A stretch of 64,000 nucleotides of DNA, taken from Hydrogenophaga sp. GTDB lineage: Bacteria > Pseudomonadota > Gammaproteobacteria > Burkholderiales > Burkholderiaceae_C. The stretch spans positions 186,001-250,000 of the forward strand of contig NZ_JAHCKL010000002.1 in assembly GCF_026125785.1 (NCBI RefSeq), given 5' to 3'. This document shows, piece by piece, positions 14,995 through 22,990 of the stretch. The position numbers and the translations under genes were made by a program. Under the pieces are notes generated by a model that saw only the letters and a program-made list of their open reading frames with translations, had not been told where the DNA came from and did no database searches. The first letter of the stretch is position 1, and every line of letters begins with the position of its first letter.

Positions 14995-16926
14995 TCAGCC
15001 GCCGTTGAGCAGTTCGCGCGCGAGTTGCGGTGCCGACGAACTGGTCCCGGCCAGGCGAACCACGCTGCCACTGCGGCTACCGGCACCGAGCACGCCCCAG
15101 AGCGCGGGGTTGTCGTCGCTCGGGCGCATCACATCCGGTACCTTCTTCACGAATGGGCGCTGCGGTCGCCCGGCGTCCGGGTCCGGGCGGCGCGGCGAGT
15201 ACAGCGCGAAGTGGCCGCTGGGCGAGGCGTGGCGGCGCGTGCCGCCGGCGCTGGTGGTGCGGTAGCCGGTGGACAGGCTGTTGAAGGTGCCGCTGCGCCG
15301 GATGGGCGTGGGGTTGGCCGGATCGTCCACGAACGAGCCGACGTTGCCGCTCATGTCGTAGTGCCGGTCCTCCAGGTAGGACTGTCGCGCGCCGGTGTGC
15401 ACGCCCAGGGCAACGTCGTCGCGCTCGATGTAGGCGTCGAATAGCGTGGCCGCGGGACCGGTGTTGCGCAGTGTGACGCGCCAGCGGCCGAACGGTGCTG
15501 TGGCGGTGGTGCCTTCCCGGCTGAAGGTGGGGGCCAGCGCGAGCAGGGCGCAGGTGCCTCGGCTGCCGAGCGCACTGGTGGTCGGGTAGATCAGGCTGCA
15601 CAGGGGGGCCTCGCCACCGTCGGTCCACACCTTGCCCTGGCCTTGGGCCAGGGCGGGAAGAGGGTGGTCGTGCCCCGGAGGCGTCACCTCGATCACCACA
15701 CCCTGCGCGTCGGCAGGCAGCCAGATCTCCAGGTAGCTTTCGGTGCGGTCGTCGGGTTGCACCCGCCAGTGCAGGTCGACCGCCTGTCCGGGCGCCAGCG
15801 TGGCGTTCGCATGGGTGCGGCTCTGGTAGGCGTTGCCCGCCGGCACCGCGATGCGCAGGCGCCCACCCAGCAGGCCGATGAGTTCGTCCATCGCTGCCTC
15901 CAGCACCGAGGTGCCGTCGTGCGGTCCGGCCAGCGTGCCCCAACTGAGGTTGACCACCACGTCGGCACTCGGTGCGCAGCGCGAGAGGATGTACATCAGG
16001 CCGTCGAGCACGCTCACGTTCATGGCGCCGCCCGAGGTGTCCAGCACGTTCGACCAGTCCAGTTGCACCGCCACCAGGTTGCAGCGCGAAGCCTCGTCGT
16101 CCACCGGCGCGAGCGGGCTGCCGGGACCGCAGGCCTGGCTCATCACATGGGTGCCATGGTTGACTGGGCGGCTCAGGTCCCACAGCTGCAGGTATTGGTA
16201 GAGGCCGTCCTCGTCCAGGCGGCCACCGTGGGTGTGCGCTGCCATCGCGGCGTCGATGGCGGCGCCGCTGAGTTCATGGCCGTAGCCCATGTCGTGCGGC
16301 GTGGGCCCTGCGCGTGCCGGGTCCAGGGGCTCCGGATGGTGTGGCTGGTTGCCCGGCCAGCATCCGTTGATGGTGTCGTCCTGCCGCCAGAAGTGCTTCA
16401 CCCGGGCGCGGCCGTGCGCGTTCAGGAACTGCTCGTTGGCCAGCGCCAGGCCGCCATCGATCAGGCCCAGCACCTTGCCAGCGAGCCGTCCCGGCACCGG
16501 CAGCGGAGTGCAGCCAGGCGTGCAGGGATCGACCAGTGCCCGCGTATGGTGCCCCACCGGCAGGCCCATTTCGAAGCGCTGGATCAGGCTGCGCAAGTGC
16601 GCATCGCTGCGCATGCGCTCAAAGAAACGCCGGCGCACGCGTGCACTGCAGAAGCGCAGGCCCGGCACGTTGAGGTACACCTTGGGAATCTGGAGCCAGG
16701 CGGTGGAGGAGGCGGCTACGAGTGCCGGCACATCGGCATGCGCGCTGAGCTCCATCACGATCGGCAGCCACTTGGGCTGCTTCCTGCCGCGCTTGAAGTG
16801 GTAGCCCGCGAAGTGGTTCGCCTCGGCCCACACCAGGTAGGGATCTTCGCCATCGATGGCGCCGGGCAGGCTCCATGGCGTGCCCGTGAAGCTGCCCGCC
16901 GGCAGCGGCGACCAGGCCGCGCTCAC
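14995..16926 (-). CDS. Subtilisin-like (S8) serine protease without signal peptide
   Basis: 643 residues from the GTG at 16926, which follows an AAGGAG site and overlaps the stop of the haloperoxidase-like gene (GTGA). The catalytic triad is visible as Asp157 in VLGLIDGG, His257 in NHGTHV and Ser629 in AGTSSSAP, with the oxyanion Asn in VPAGNAY. About 150 residues precede the catalytic Asp and no Sec signal is present, so it is either cytoplasmic or exported unconventionally. The segment between His and Ser is long and contains a beta-rich insertion. The frame continues upstream but only as shadow. Substrate unknown; partnership with the adjacent genes is inferred from coupling. Confidence 0.88.
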   Translation of the reverse strand: MSAAWSPLPAGSFTGTPWSLPGAIDGEDPYLVWAEANHFAGYHFKRGRKQPKWLPIVMELSAHADVPALVAASSTAWLQIPKVYLNVPGLRFCSARVRRRFFERMRSDAHLRSLIQRFEMGLPVGHHTRALVDPCTPGCTPLPVPGRLAGKVLGLIDGGLALANEQFLNAHGRARVKHFWRQDDTINGCWPGNQPHHPEPLDPARAGPTPHDMGYGHELSGAAIDAAMAAHTHGGRLDEDGLYQYLQLWDLSRPVNHGTHVMSQACGPGSPLAPVDDEASRCNLVAVQLDWSNVLDTSGGAMNVSVLDGLMYILSRCAPSADVVVNLSWGTLAGPHDGTSVLEAAMDELIGLLGGRLRIAVPAGNAYQSRTHANATLAPGQAVDLHWRVQPDDRTESYLEIWLPADAQGVVIEVTPPGHDHPLPALAQGQGKVWTDGGEAPLCSLIYPTTSALGSRGTCALLALAPTFSREGTTATAPFGRWRVTLRNTGPAATLFDAYIERDDVALGVHTGARQSYLEDRHYDMSGNVGSFVDDPANPTPIRRSGTFNSLSTGYRTTSAGGTRRHASPSGHFALYSPRRPDPDAGRPQRPFVKKVPDVMRPSDDNPALWGVLGAGSRSGSVVRLAGTSSSAPQLARELLNGG

Positions 16927-18005
16927 TGCCACTCCTTGCGGGCTTCCTCCCACAACCAGTTGAGCAGGGGAGCGCTGCCCACGGCGGTGCTGCTGGCCGA
17001 TCGCGTGTAGGCATGTCCGTGGGTGTGGTTCATGGACTCGTGCACGTTGAAATCCAGTGGCTCGCCGTCGGGTTTTTCGAACAGCCGCCCATCGAAGCCA
17101 CGCTCGTGAACGCGCGTACCGGTGGCGCGCGCCACCAGGAATTCCGCCAGCGCCGTGCCCAGCAACCGGCCGCAGGCGCTGTCCACCGGGTAGTGCACGC
17201 CGGCCACCACACGGTTGGTGGCGATGCGGGCGGCCAACCGCTGCAGTTGCTCGTTGCTGCGCGCGCCGTTGGCTGGGGGCGTTGGCGTGGGGGCGGTGTC
17301 CAGCAGTTTCTCCAGCAGCACCGCCACCGCGAAGGCCTCGGTGGCGTGGCCGCTGGGCCAACTGCCATGGCCCGGCGTCTCGATCATGGGCTGGATCTGA
17401 GGCGAGAACTGCACCGGGCGGATGCTGGCAAAGATCTGCTTGAAGCGCATCTCCACCAGCACCGCCAGGGAGAACACCAGGTCGATGAGCTGCAGCGTCT
17501 TCTTGTGGCGGTGCGCGCTCAGGCCGGCGACACCGGCCCAGAACTGGATGGGGGGCGTGCGCTGGTCCACGATTTCGGCCGCACGGTCGGCGCGCAGGTC
17601 GGCATAGGCGGCCACCAGATCCAGCTGTTTTTCGAATTGCGCCTTGGTCGGAGCGCGAAGGCGCACCAGCGGCTTGCGCTGGATGGTGCTGGCTTGCAGA
17701 TTGGCGAACTCCAGAATCGCTTCCTGTGGCCCGGTGCGCGTGCGGAACAGCAGCCCTTCCACCAACTGGCTGAAGCAGGCCTCGTGGCGCGGGCCTTCCG
17801 CCCAGAGCTTGAGGTTGTCGGGCTGGTCGAAGCCCGGCTGCTGGACGTGCAGCACCGCTCCCTCATACGGACCGACGATCGCGGCGCGGCTGAGGATCAG
17901 CGCCTCTGCCGATACCACCGAGCCCGTGCTCACCCCCCCGCTGATCCCACCACTGATGCCTCCGCTTATGCCGCCGCTGATGCCTCCACTGATACCACCG
18001 CTCAT
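16923..18005 (-). CDS. PAP2 superfamily / vanadium-dependent haloperoxidase-like protein with GGIS-repeat N-terminus
   Basis: 360 residues. All vanadate/phosphate-binding residues of the vanadium chloroperoxidase/acid phosphatase family are present with correct spacing: Lys189 and Arg196 (KQIFASIRP), Ser218-Gly219-His220 (PSGH), Arg265 and His271 (NRVVAGVHYPVD). No membrane helices or signal peptide are evident, as in haloperoxidase-like rather than membrane lipid phosphatase members. Residues 3-26 are six GG[I/V]S repeats. The reaction may be halide or phosphate chemistry; sequence alone does not decide. It overlaps the protease start and follows the cyclase gene by 16 bases. Confidence 0.85.
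   Translation of the reverse strand: MSGGISGGISGGISGGISGGISGGVSTGSVVSAEALILSRAAIVGPYEGAVLHVQQPGFDQPDNLKLWAEGPRHEACFSQLVEGLLFRTRTGPQEAILEFANLQASTIQRKPLVRLRAPTKAQFEKQLDLVAAYADLRADRAAEIVDQRTPPIQFWAGVAGLSAHRHKKTLQLIDLVFSLAVLVEMRFKQIFASIRPVQFSPQIQPMIETPGHGSWPSGHATEAFAVAVLLEKLLDTAPTPTPPANGARSNEQLQRLAARIATNRVVAGVHYPVDSACGRLLGTALAEFLVARATGTRVHERGFDGRLFEKPDGEPLDFNVHESMNHTHGHAYTRSASSTAVGSAPLLNWLWEEARKEWQ
17928..17999 (-). repeat. Six tandem 12-base units coding GGIS (x5) and GGVS
   Basis: The start of the haloperoxidase-like gene consists of six in-frame 12-base units. Codon usage varies between units (ATC/ATA for Ile, AGC/AGT for Ser, GGT/GGA/GGC/GGG for Gly), so the repeat is kept at protein level rather than being a fresh replication slippage product. 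Confidence 0.85.
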
Positions 18006-18021
18006 GTCGATCCTCCTTGGG

Positions 18022-19854
18022 TTAGTGTGCTGGCAGACCCAGGCGGGTAAGCGCCTTGGCCACGCGTTGCCGCAGCGGGCTGCTGCCCCCGGCGGCGAGG
18101 TACTGCTGCACCGTCAGTTGCGGCTGCAGTTGCCTCATGAGAGTGAACGTCTCCTGGGCTTCCTGTCGCTGACCCAGCTCGTACTGGGAAATCAGCAGGG
18201 TGCGAATGGTCGGCAAGTGGTAGCGGTTCTTGCGCAACGAGGCCTTGCACAGATCGATGGCGCGCGCCCACTGTTCGGTGGCGGCACAACTGGTGGCCAG
18301 CATCATCTCGAAGTAGTATTTCTGCGGGTCCAGTGGCGAGAGGTGCAGCGCCTCTTCTGCTTCCGTCAGCGAATCCTCGGGGGTGCCCCACATGGTGGAC
18401 CACACGCTGTTGTAGAGCCAGGCCATGGGGTCGTTGGGGTTGCTCTGCGTGGCCTCCTGCAACAGGCGGCGCGAGGTGTCGACGTCGTCGCCCAGATGGC
18501 ACAGCGCGTGGCCTTTGATGGCCATGGCCAGTGAACTCGCGGGTTCCAGGTCCAGAGCCCGGTCCGCGGTATCGATGGCACGCCGGAAGTCGCGCGCGGG
18601 TTCGCCCGAGAGACCCTGCACCACCTGCATGATGTGCCACTTGGCGAGCCAGGCCCAGGGCGTTGCCACCCGCTTGTGGCGCTCCACCACGGCTTCCAGC
18701 AACTGATGGCTGCGCTGCAGGTCTCGCGGCGTGGATCGGTGCATCAGCGTGATGCCGCCCAGCATCAGCGCGTTGCTGTCGAGTTGCGGCACCGGCAGCA
18801 CCAGGGTGCGTTGCACCACGTCGTTGAGCAGCGCGCGGGCACAGGCCTCGCAGAGCGCGTCGAGCAGGCTGCTCTGGGTCTCCAGCAGATCCTGGATGTC
18901 GCCGGTGAGCCGTTCGGCCCAGATCACCTCGCCGCGCCGGTTGTCGGCCAGCTCGGCCATGATCACCACCTTGTCCCCGTACGTCACGTAGCTGCCACCG
19001 AGCACGAAGGACGCGTCCAGTTGCTGACCGATCTCGTCGGCGCTGCGCTGGCGACCCCGGAAGGCCGTCGTGGACATGCGCGAGATCACGCGCAGATGCT
19101 GGCTGCGCGAGAGCTGCGCGATCACGCCATCGGCCACCAGCTCGCCGATCACGTACTGCTCCGCCGCGTGGCTGCGCGTCTCGAACGGCACCACGGCGAT
19201 CGACGGCCGGAAATCCGTGGCCACCCCCTCGGGCACGCGGGGGCGTGCCGCCACCGAGTCCGGTGTCAATGGGTACAGGGCCCAGGTGCGCACCGGTTCC
19301 GGCCAGTGCTTGAGATAGCTCTCGCCGCGGTCCTCGACCTCCGCGTCCACACCCACCACGATGCCGTCGAAAACGCTGGCGGTGACCAGCGTCTCGCCGG
19401 GCGAGGCCAGGTCGGCTACGCGAGCAGCCAGGTTCACGCCCTGGCCATAGATGTCGTTTTCATCGGCGTAGATGTGGGTGGCGTTGATGCCTGCACGCAG
19501 GTGCAGTTGCTGCGAAGCCGGCAGCGTCTGGTTGAGCGGTATGAAATAGCGGTGCAGCGCCAGGGCGGCCTGTACCGCCTCCGTGGACTGGTCGAACTCG
19601 GCCAGTAGACCGTCTCCCAGGCTCTTGACGAGACGACCGCGGCAGGTCGGCAGGACCTGGGTGGCGGCGTGGTGCATGAAGCCGCGCCATTGGTTGATGA
19701 TGGCGGCCTCGTTGGCCGCCATGAGCCGCACCGATTCCACCAGATCCATCACCAGCACGACCTTGTGCCGCTGCTGCGGCAGTGGAGGGACGTCCGACTC
19801 ATCTCCCTGCGGGGGCAGGGAGGCCGGCGATGTCGGTGGCGGGCTGGACGTCAT
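18022..19854 (-). CDS. Class III adenylate/guanylate cyclase with TolB-like region and TPR tail
   Basis: 610 residues from the ATG at 19854. The cyclase homology domain (about 30-210) has both metal aspartates (Asp37 in VMDLVES, Asp81 in SLGDGLL), the purine-selecting Lys77 and Asp134, and the transition-state Asn141/Arg145 in GVNLAARV, so it should be active, probably on ATP. Residues about 235-375 match the TolB-like middle region (RPSIAVVPFETRS ... VLGGSYV ... IWAERL) known from rhizobial-type cyclases, and the remainder is TPR-like helices. An alternative start at 19935 would lie inside the terminator of the H1-like gene. First gene of the trio. Confidence 0.88.
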   Translation of the reverse strand: MTSSPPPTSPASLPPQGDESDVPPLPQQRHKVVLVMDLVESVRLMAANEAAIINQWRGFMHHAATQVLPTCRGRLVKSLGDGLLAEFDQSTEAVQAALALHRYFIPLNQTLPASQQLHLRAGINATHIYADENDIYGQGVNLAARVADLASPGETLVTASVFDGIVVGVDAEVEDRGESYLKHWPEPVRTWALYPLTPDSVAARPRVPEGVATDFRPSIAVVPFETRSHAAEQYVIGELVADGVIAQLSRSQHLRVISRMSTTAFRGRQRSADEIGQQLDASFVLGGSYVTYGDKVVIMAELADNRRGEVIWAERLTGDIQDLLETQSSLLDALCEACARALLNDVVQRTLVLPVPQLDSNALMLGGITLMHRSTPRDLQRSHQLLEAVVERHKRVATPWAWLAKWHIMQVVQGLSGEPARDFRRAIDTADRALDLEPASSLAMAIKGHALCHLGDDVDTSRRLLQEATQSNPNDPMAWLYNSVWSTMWGTPEDSLTEAEEALHLSPLDPQKYYFEMMLATSCAATEQWARAIDLCKASLRKNRYHLPTIRTLLISQYELGQRQEAQETFTLMRQLQPQLTVQQYLAAGGSSPLRQRVAKALTRLGLPAH

Positions 19855-19923
19855 GCCTATACGGGTATATGTAACAGCTTGCAGTTTCTCATATGTCCGC
19901 GCCCTGGCAGCCCGGGTACCCCG

Positions 19924-19959
19924 CAAAAACAGCAAAGCCGACGGATGTCGGCTTTGCTG
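19924..19959 (-). terminator. Rho-independent terminator of the H1-like gene
   Basis: Perfect 12-base stem (AGCAAAGCCGAC at 19931-19942 against GTCGGCTTTGCT at 19947-19958), extendable by one pair, with a 4-base loop. On the minus strand it is followed by five T (plus-strand aaaaa at 19925-19929). It lies 40 bases after the H1-like stop. Confidence 0.9.
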
Positions 19960-19998
19960 AGGGGACCGCGTCCTGCCCGCAGGGCGCGGAGAGCGGGA

Positions 19999-20436
19999 TC
20001 ACTTCAGGTGGTCGTTGACCAGCTTGGTCATCTCGAACATCGAGGCCTGGGCCTTCTTGAAGATTTCCTTGAGCTTGGCGTCGGCATTGATCATGCGACG
20101 GTTCACCGAGTCCTGCAGCTTGTTCTTCTTGATGTAGTCCCAAACCTTCTTGGTGACTTCGGTGCGCGGCAGGGGGCTGTTGCCCACGATCGCGGCCAGT
20201 GCAGCGCTGGGGGTCAGCGCCTTCATGAAGGCTGCGTTGGGGGTGCGCTTCTTGGCCGGAGCCTTCTTCGCGGGGGCCTTCTTGGCCGGAGCGGCCTTCT
20301 TGGCGGGCGCAGCGGCCTTCTTCGCCGGAGCGGCCTTCTTGGCCGGAGCCTTCTTCGCCGGAGCGGCGGCCTTCTTCGCCGGGGCCTTCTTGGCCGGAGC
20401 GGCCTTCTTCGCCGGAGCTTTCTTCGCAGTTGCCAT
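19999..20436 (-). CDS. Histone H1-like DNA-binding protein with C-terminal SWIB domain
   Basis: 145 residues. Residues 1-63 are a low-complexity tail of repeated A-P-A-K-K and A-A-P-A-K-K units like the C-terminal tail of histone H1, expected to bind DNA by charge. The rest (from RTPNAAFMKALTPSAALAAI) is a SWIB/MDM2-type domain (ending FEMTKLVNDHLK). This fusion is characteristic of Burkholderiales nucleoid proteins. The ATG at 20436 has a GAAGGAAA site, and the gene ends in a strong terminator, which points to a monocistronic, well-expressed gene. The repeat is a likely length polymorphism. Confidence 0.92.
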   Translation of the reverse strand: MATAKKAPAKKAAPAKKAPAKKAAAPAKKAPAKKAAPAKKAAAPAKKAAPAKKAPAKKAPAKKRTPNAAFMKALTPSAALAAIVGNSPLPRTEVTKKVWDYIKKNKLQDSVNRRMINADAKLKEIFKKAQASMFEMTKLVNDHLK

Positions 20437-20714
20437 GTTGAATTTCCTTCTAGAAGTGGACTTGTATTCCCAGTGGAAAACGCGCTTTCTCACTGGTGAC
20501 TCGCATGCTAATGGAGATGCCTGCGCAATCCAAGGTGCGAAGCCCGGTTTTTTCAAGCTTTGCGAGGGGGGAACGCCTGTTTTTGGCTGGGAAAACAACA
20601 CTTGTGCGCCGCAGGGCAAGGAAGGACCTGCCTGGGGCGTCATTTGTGGGGCGTTTCTGCTTCAATTCCCGGCAGGTTTCACGTCATGTTTTCCTTCGTC
20701 TCCGGGGTTCTGCC

Positions 20715-21218
20715 ATGCCTGCTTCCGATGTCTTCAAAGCCACCTGCGACCTGTGCGATACGCACAAGGGCGACGCGAGCGGCGCGTTCCGCGTGTTGCC
20801 GCCGGTCTTTCGCAGCTTTGGTGCTGTGGTGCGTTTCGCCGGTCCCGTGGTCACGGTGAAGTGCTTCGAGGACAACACGCCTGTGAAGGCTGCGGTGGAG
20901 AGCGCGGGTGAAGGGCGGGTGCTGGTGGTGGATGGCGGTGCCTCGCTGCGCCGTGCGCTGCTCGGTGGCAACCTGGCCGCCGCCGCCGCGCGCAACGGGT
21001 GGGCTGGCGTGGTGATCGATGGCTGCGTGCGCGACGTGGCAGAGCTTGCCGCGTGCGAGACCGGTATCCGTGCCCTGGCCAGCATGCCCTTGCCGACCGA
21101 GCGCCGCACCGAGGGGCAGCGCGACGTGCCGGTGATGATCCAGGGCGTGTGGGTGCGGCCCGGCGACTGGCTCTATGCCGACGAGGACGGCATCGTCGTC
21201 GCCGACCGCCGCCTCTGA
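20715..21218 (+). CDS. rraA: RraA-family protein (RNase E inhibitor / HMG aldolase fold)
   Basis: 167 residues of the RraA/HMG-CHA aldolase family. The signature GGNLAAAAARNGWAGVVIDG followed by CVRD contains the Arg-Asp pair that binds substrate and metal in aldolase members. The extension DVAELAACETGIRALASMPL and VMIQGVWVRPGDWLYADEDG are typical of the RraA side. Members either inhibit RNase E or cleave 4-hydroxy-4-methyl-2-oxoglutarate; both activities are documented in the family and cannot be separated here. The start is placed at 20715, after which the family similarity begins; the frame is open upstream without similarity. Confidence 0.85.
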   Translation: MPASDVFKATCDLCDTHKGDASGAFRVLPPVFRSFGAVVRFAGPVVTVKCFEDNTPVKAAVESAGEGRVLVVDGGASLRRALLGGNLAAAAARNGWAGVVIDGCVRDVAELAACETGIRALASMPLPTERRTEGQRDVPVMIQGVWVRPGDWLYADEDGIVVADRRL

Positions 21219-21227
21219 CCGGTCGAC

Positions 21228-22043
21228 TCAGGCCGTCAGGCCTTTGTAGAGCATGTAGGCGGCCAGCACGTAGAGGATGCCCGCGAAGGCGCGCTTGAGG
21301 GCTTTCACCGGCAGGGCGTGCGCGGCCTTGACGCCCAGCGGTGCGGTGAGCACGCTGGTGGTGGCGATGACGGCGAGCGCGGGCAGGTAGATGTAGCCGA
21401 GCGAACCGGCAGGCAGGTCCTTGACGCCCATGCCGGAGAAGACATAGCCGGTGGCATTGGCCAGCGCGATGGGGAAGCCCAATGCGGCGCTGGTGGCCAC
21501 CGCGTTGTGGATGCTGACGTTGCACCAGGTCATGAAGGGCACGCTGACGAAGCCGCCGCCCGCACCCACCAGTCCGGAGAGGAACCCGATCACGCCACCC
21601 GCACCCAGCAGGCCTGGCGTGCCGGGCAGCGTGCGCGTGGGGGCGGGCTTCTTGTCCAGCAGCATCTGGGTGGCCGAGAAACCGACGAAGACGGCGAAGA
21701 AGAGCGCCAGCCATGAGCCCTTGAGCACCGCGAAGACGCCGAGGCTGGCAATGACCGAGCCCAGCACGATGCCGGGCGCCAGACCCTTGACGATCTCCCA
21801 GCGCACCGCGCCGCGCTTGTGGTGCGCACGCACGCTGGAGATGGACGTGAAGATGATGGTGGCCATGGAGGTGGCGATGGCCATCTTGACCGCCAGGTCG
21901 GCCTCCACGCCCCGGCCCGCGAGGATGAAGGTGATGAAGGGCACCATCAACATGCCGCCGCCGATGCCGAGCAGGCCGGCGAGAAAGCCCGTGGCGATGC
22001 CCAGCAGGGCCAGTTCAAGGATCAGGAGGGGGTCAAGAGGCAT
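21228..22043 (-). CDS. TauE/SafE (DUF81) family membrane permease
   Basis: 271 residues with about eight hydrophobic segments. Two half-repeats are marked by GFLAGLLGIGGGMLMVPF near the N-terminus and GFLSGLVGAGGGFVSVPFMT after the middle, the family signature. Such proteins export sulfite, sulfoacetate or similar organosulfur anions. The ATG at 22043 lies only five bases after the predicted 3' end of 6S RNA, and no good ribosome site precedes it, so translation may be weak or rely on read-through transcript. The gene is convergent with the rraA-like gene, with nine bases between stops. Confidence 0.88.
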   Translation of the reverse strand: MPLDPLLILELALLGIATGFLAGLLGIGGGMLMVPFITFILAGRGVEADLAVKMAIATSMATIIFTSISSVRAHHKRGAVRWEIVKGLAPGIVLGSVIASLGVFAVLKGSWLALFFAVFVGFSATQMLLDKKPAPTRTLPGTPGLLGAGGVIGFLSGLVGAGGGFVSVPFMTWCNVSIHNAVATSAALGFPIALANATGYVFSGMGVKDLPAGSLGYIYLPALAVIATTSVLTAPLGVKAAHALPVKALKRAFAGILYVLAAYMLYKGLTA

Positions 22044-22047
22044 GAAA

Positions 22048-22224
22048 GGTGTCTGCAAGTGCCGCCGGACCGTCATCCTGAACCGGGGGTTCAGGTGGGC
22101 GAGGGCAGCGGGGCTTCGGGTTCGTCTGACGCGAGACGCTCGCACCAGCCACGCAATGTACCAAGCCCGGGCTCAATGAGCATTGGTTCAAGGAAATATA
22201 AAGCCCGGCGCGCACCGCAGACGG
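22048..22224 (-). ncRNA. ssrS: 6S RNA (ssrS), regulator of sigma-70 RNA polymerase
   Basis: On the minus strand the closing stem pairs GTCTGC (22222-22217) with GCAGAC (22056-22051). Near the 3' end the perfect hairpin CCTGAACC-CCC-GGTTCAGG (22095-22077) and the following CGGCGGCACTTGCAGACACC correspond to the same region of E. coli 6S RNA, and GGCTGGTGCGAGC with GACGAACCCGAAGCC matches its central 3' strand. A TACAAT -10 box lies at 22235-22230. The place directly after zapA is the conserved genomic position of ssrS. 6S RNA mimics an open promoter and sequesters the housekeeping holoenzyme in stationary phase. Ends are estimates. Confidence 0.88.
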
Positions 22225-22302
22225 TGTGGATTGTAGGCGCTGCAAGAGCCCCTGGCGGGCCATCGGTCGATCCGGTCGCACGCAGTGACCGGCGGCGCCG
22301 CG

Positions 22303-22686
22303 TCAGAGGAGCCGGCCGTCCTTGTCCAGGGTCTGGTCGAGCCGGCGCATGAGGTCGTCCACGCGGGACTGCGTCTGCGGATCGAGCGGTTCGTGTTCGA
22401 ACGCGCCGCCCGCTTCGGCGAAGGCGCCGTTCTCCGGCTGGCCGAAGGACGAAGCCTGGAAGGCCACCGCTTCCTTCTGCGAAAGTTCGAAGGCGAGGTT
22501 GAGCGAGGCCAGCACGGCGATGCGGTCGCGCGCCTTGACCTTGCCCGCGTCCCGGATGCGGCACATGGCCGTGTCCACACGTTCCACCGCATCCAGCAGC
22601 GAGGCCTCGCCGCCCGGCGGGCAGGACAGCAGGTAGCTCTGGCCCATGATCTGGACCTCGATCTGCTTGTTGCCGGGCTTGTTCAT
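22303..22686 (-). CDS. zapA: Cell division protein ZapA
   Basis: 127 residues. The N-terminal domain opens with QIEVQIMGQSYLLSCPPGGE, the standard ZapA start, and continues with VERVDTAMCRIRDAGKVKAR and DRIAVLASLNLAFEL; a C-terminal coiled-coil helix follows. ZapA tetramers crosslink FtsZ filaments at the division ring. It overlaps the small zapB-like gene by four bases (ATGA) and is followed by 6S RNA, the usual arrangement. Confidence 0.93.
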   Translation of the reverse strand: MNKPGNKQIEVQIMGQSYLLSCPPGGEASLLDAVERVDTAMCRIRDAGKVKARDRIAVLASLNLAFELSQKEAVAFQASSFGQPENGAFAEAGGAFEHEPLDPQTQSRVDDLMRRLDQTLDKDGRLL

Positions 22687-22925
22687 GAGCGTTCCTTGCG
22701 TGGGTCTTTGGCGGCCAGTTCGGCGACGCCGGGCGGCAGGCGGTCGAGCAGTGCGTCGATGCGCGCGCGCGCGGCGAGCAGCCGGGACTTGAGCGAGTCG
22801 CGCTCGGCCTGCAGCGCTTGCACCTGCTCGACGAGCAGGCTGTTGGTGCGCTGCAGTTCCTCGTGGCGCAGCAGCAGCCGCTCCACGCGCTCCGTGATCT
22901 GGTCAATGTGCTTGGGGTCGGCCAT
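22683..22925 (-). CDS. ZapB-like coiled-coil protein upstream of zapA
   Basis: 80 residues, almost all one leucine-zipper-like coiled coil (ITERVERLLLRHEELQRTNS, LVEQVQALQAERDSLKSRLL). Small proteins of this type preceding zapA resemble ZapB/TIGR02449. It likely joins ZapA at the septum. The start is placed at 22925; a minus-strand TACAAT box at 22953-22948 would put transcription start near 22941, which excludes the upstream ATG at 22949. It is divergent from the cobalamin riboswitch region. Confidence 0.8.
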   Translation of the reverse strand: MADPKHIDQITERVERLLLRHEELQRTNSLLVEQVQALQAERDSLKSRLLAARARIDALLDRLPPGVAELAAKDPRKERS

Positions 22926-22990
22926 GGTCGGGACTCGCTGTTGGCCCATTGTAGGGTTGCACCGCGCCGCGGCCGTTTAGAATGCCCGGT

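Noticed and set aside
19854..19935. N-terminal extension of the cyclase to an ATG at 19935
   Set aside because: The extension would start inside the terminator stem of the H1-like gene and shows no family similarity; the start at 19854 fits the cyclase domain.
20236..20436. Repetitive DNA that could be taken for a CRISPR array or minisatellite
   Set aside because: Units are in frame, without spacers, and code the Lys/Ala tail of a recognisable protein.
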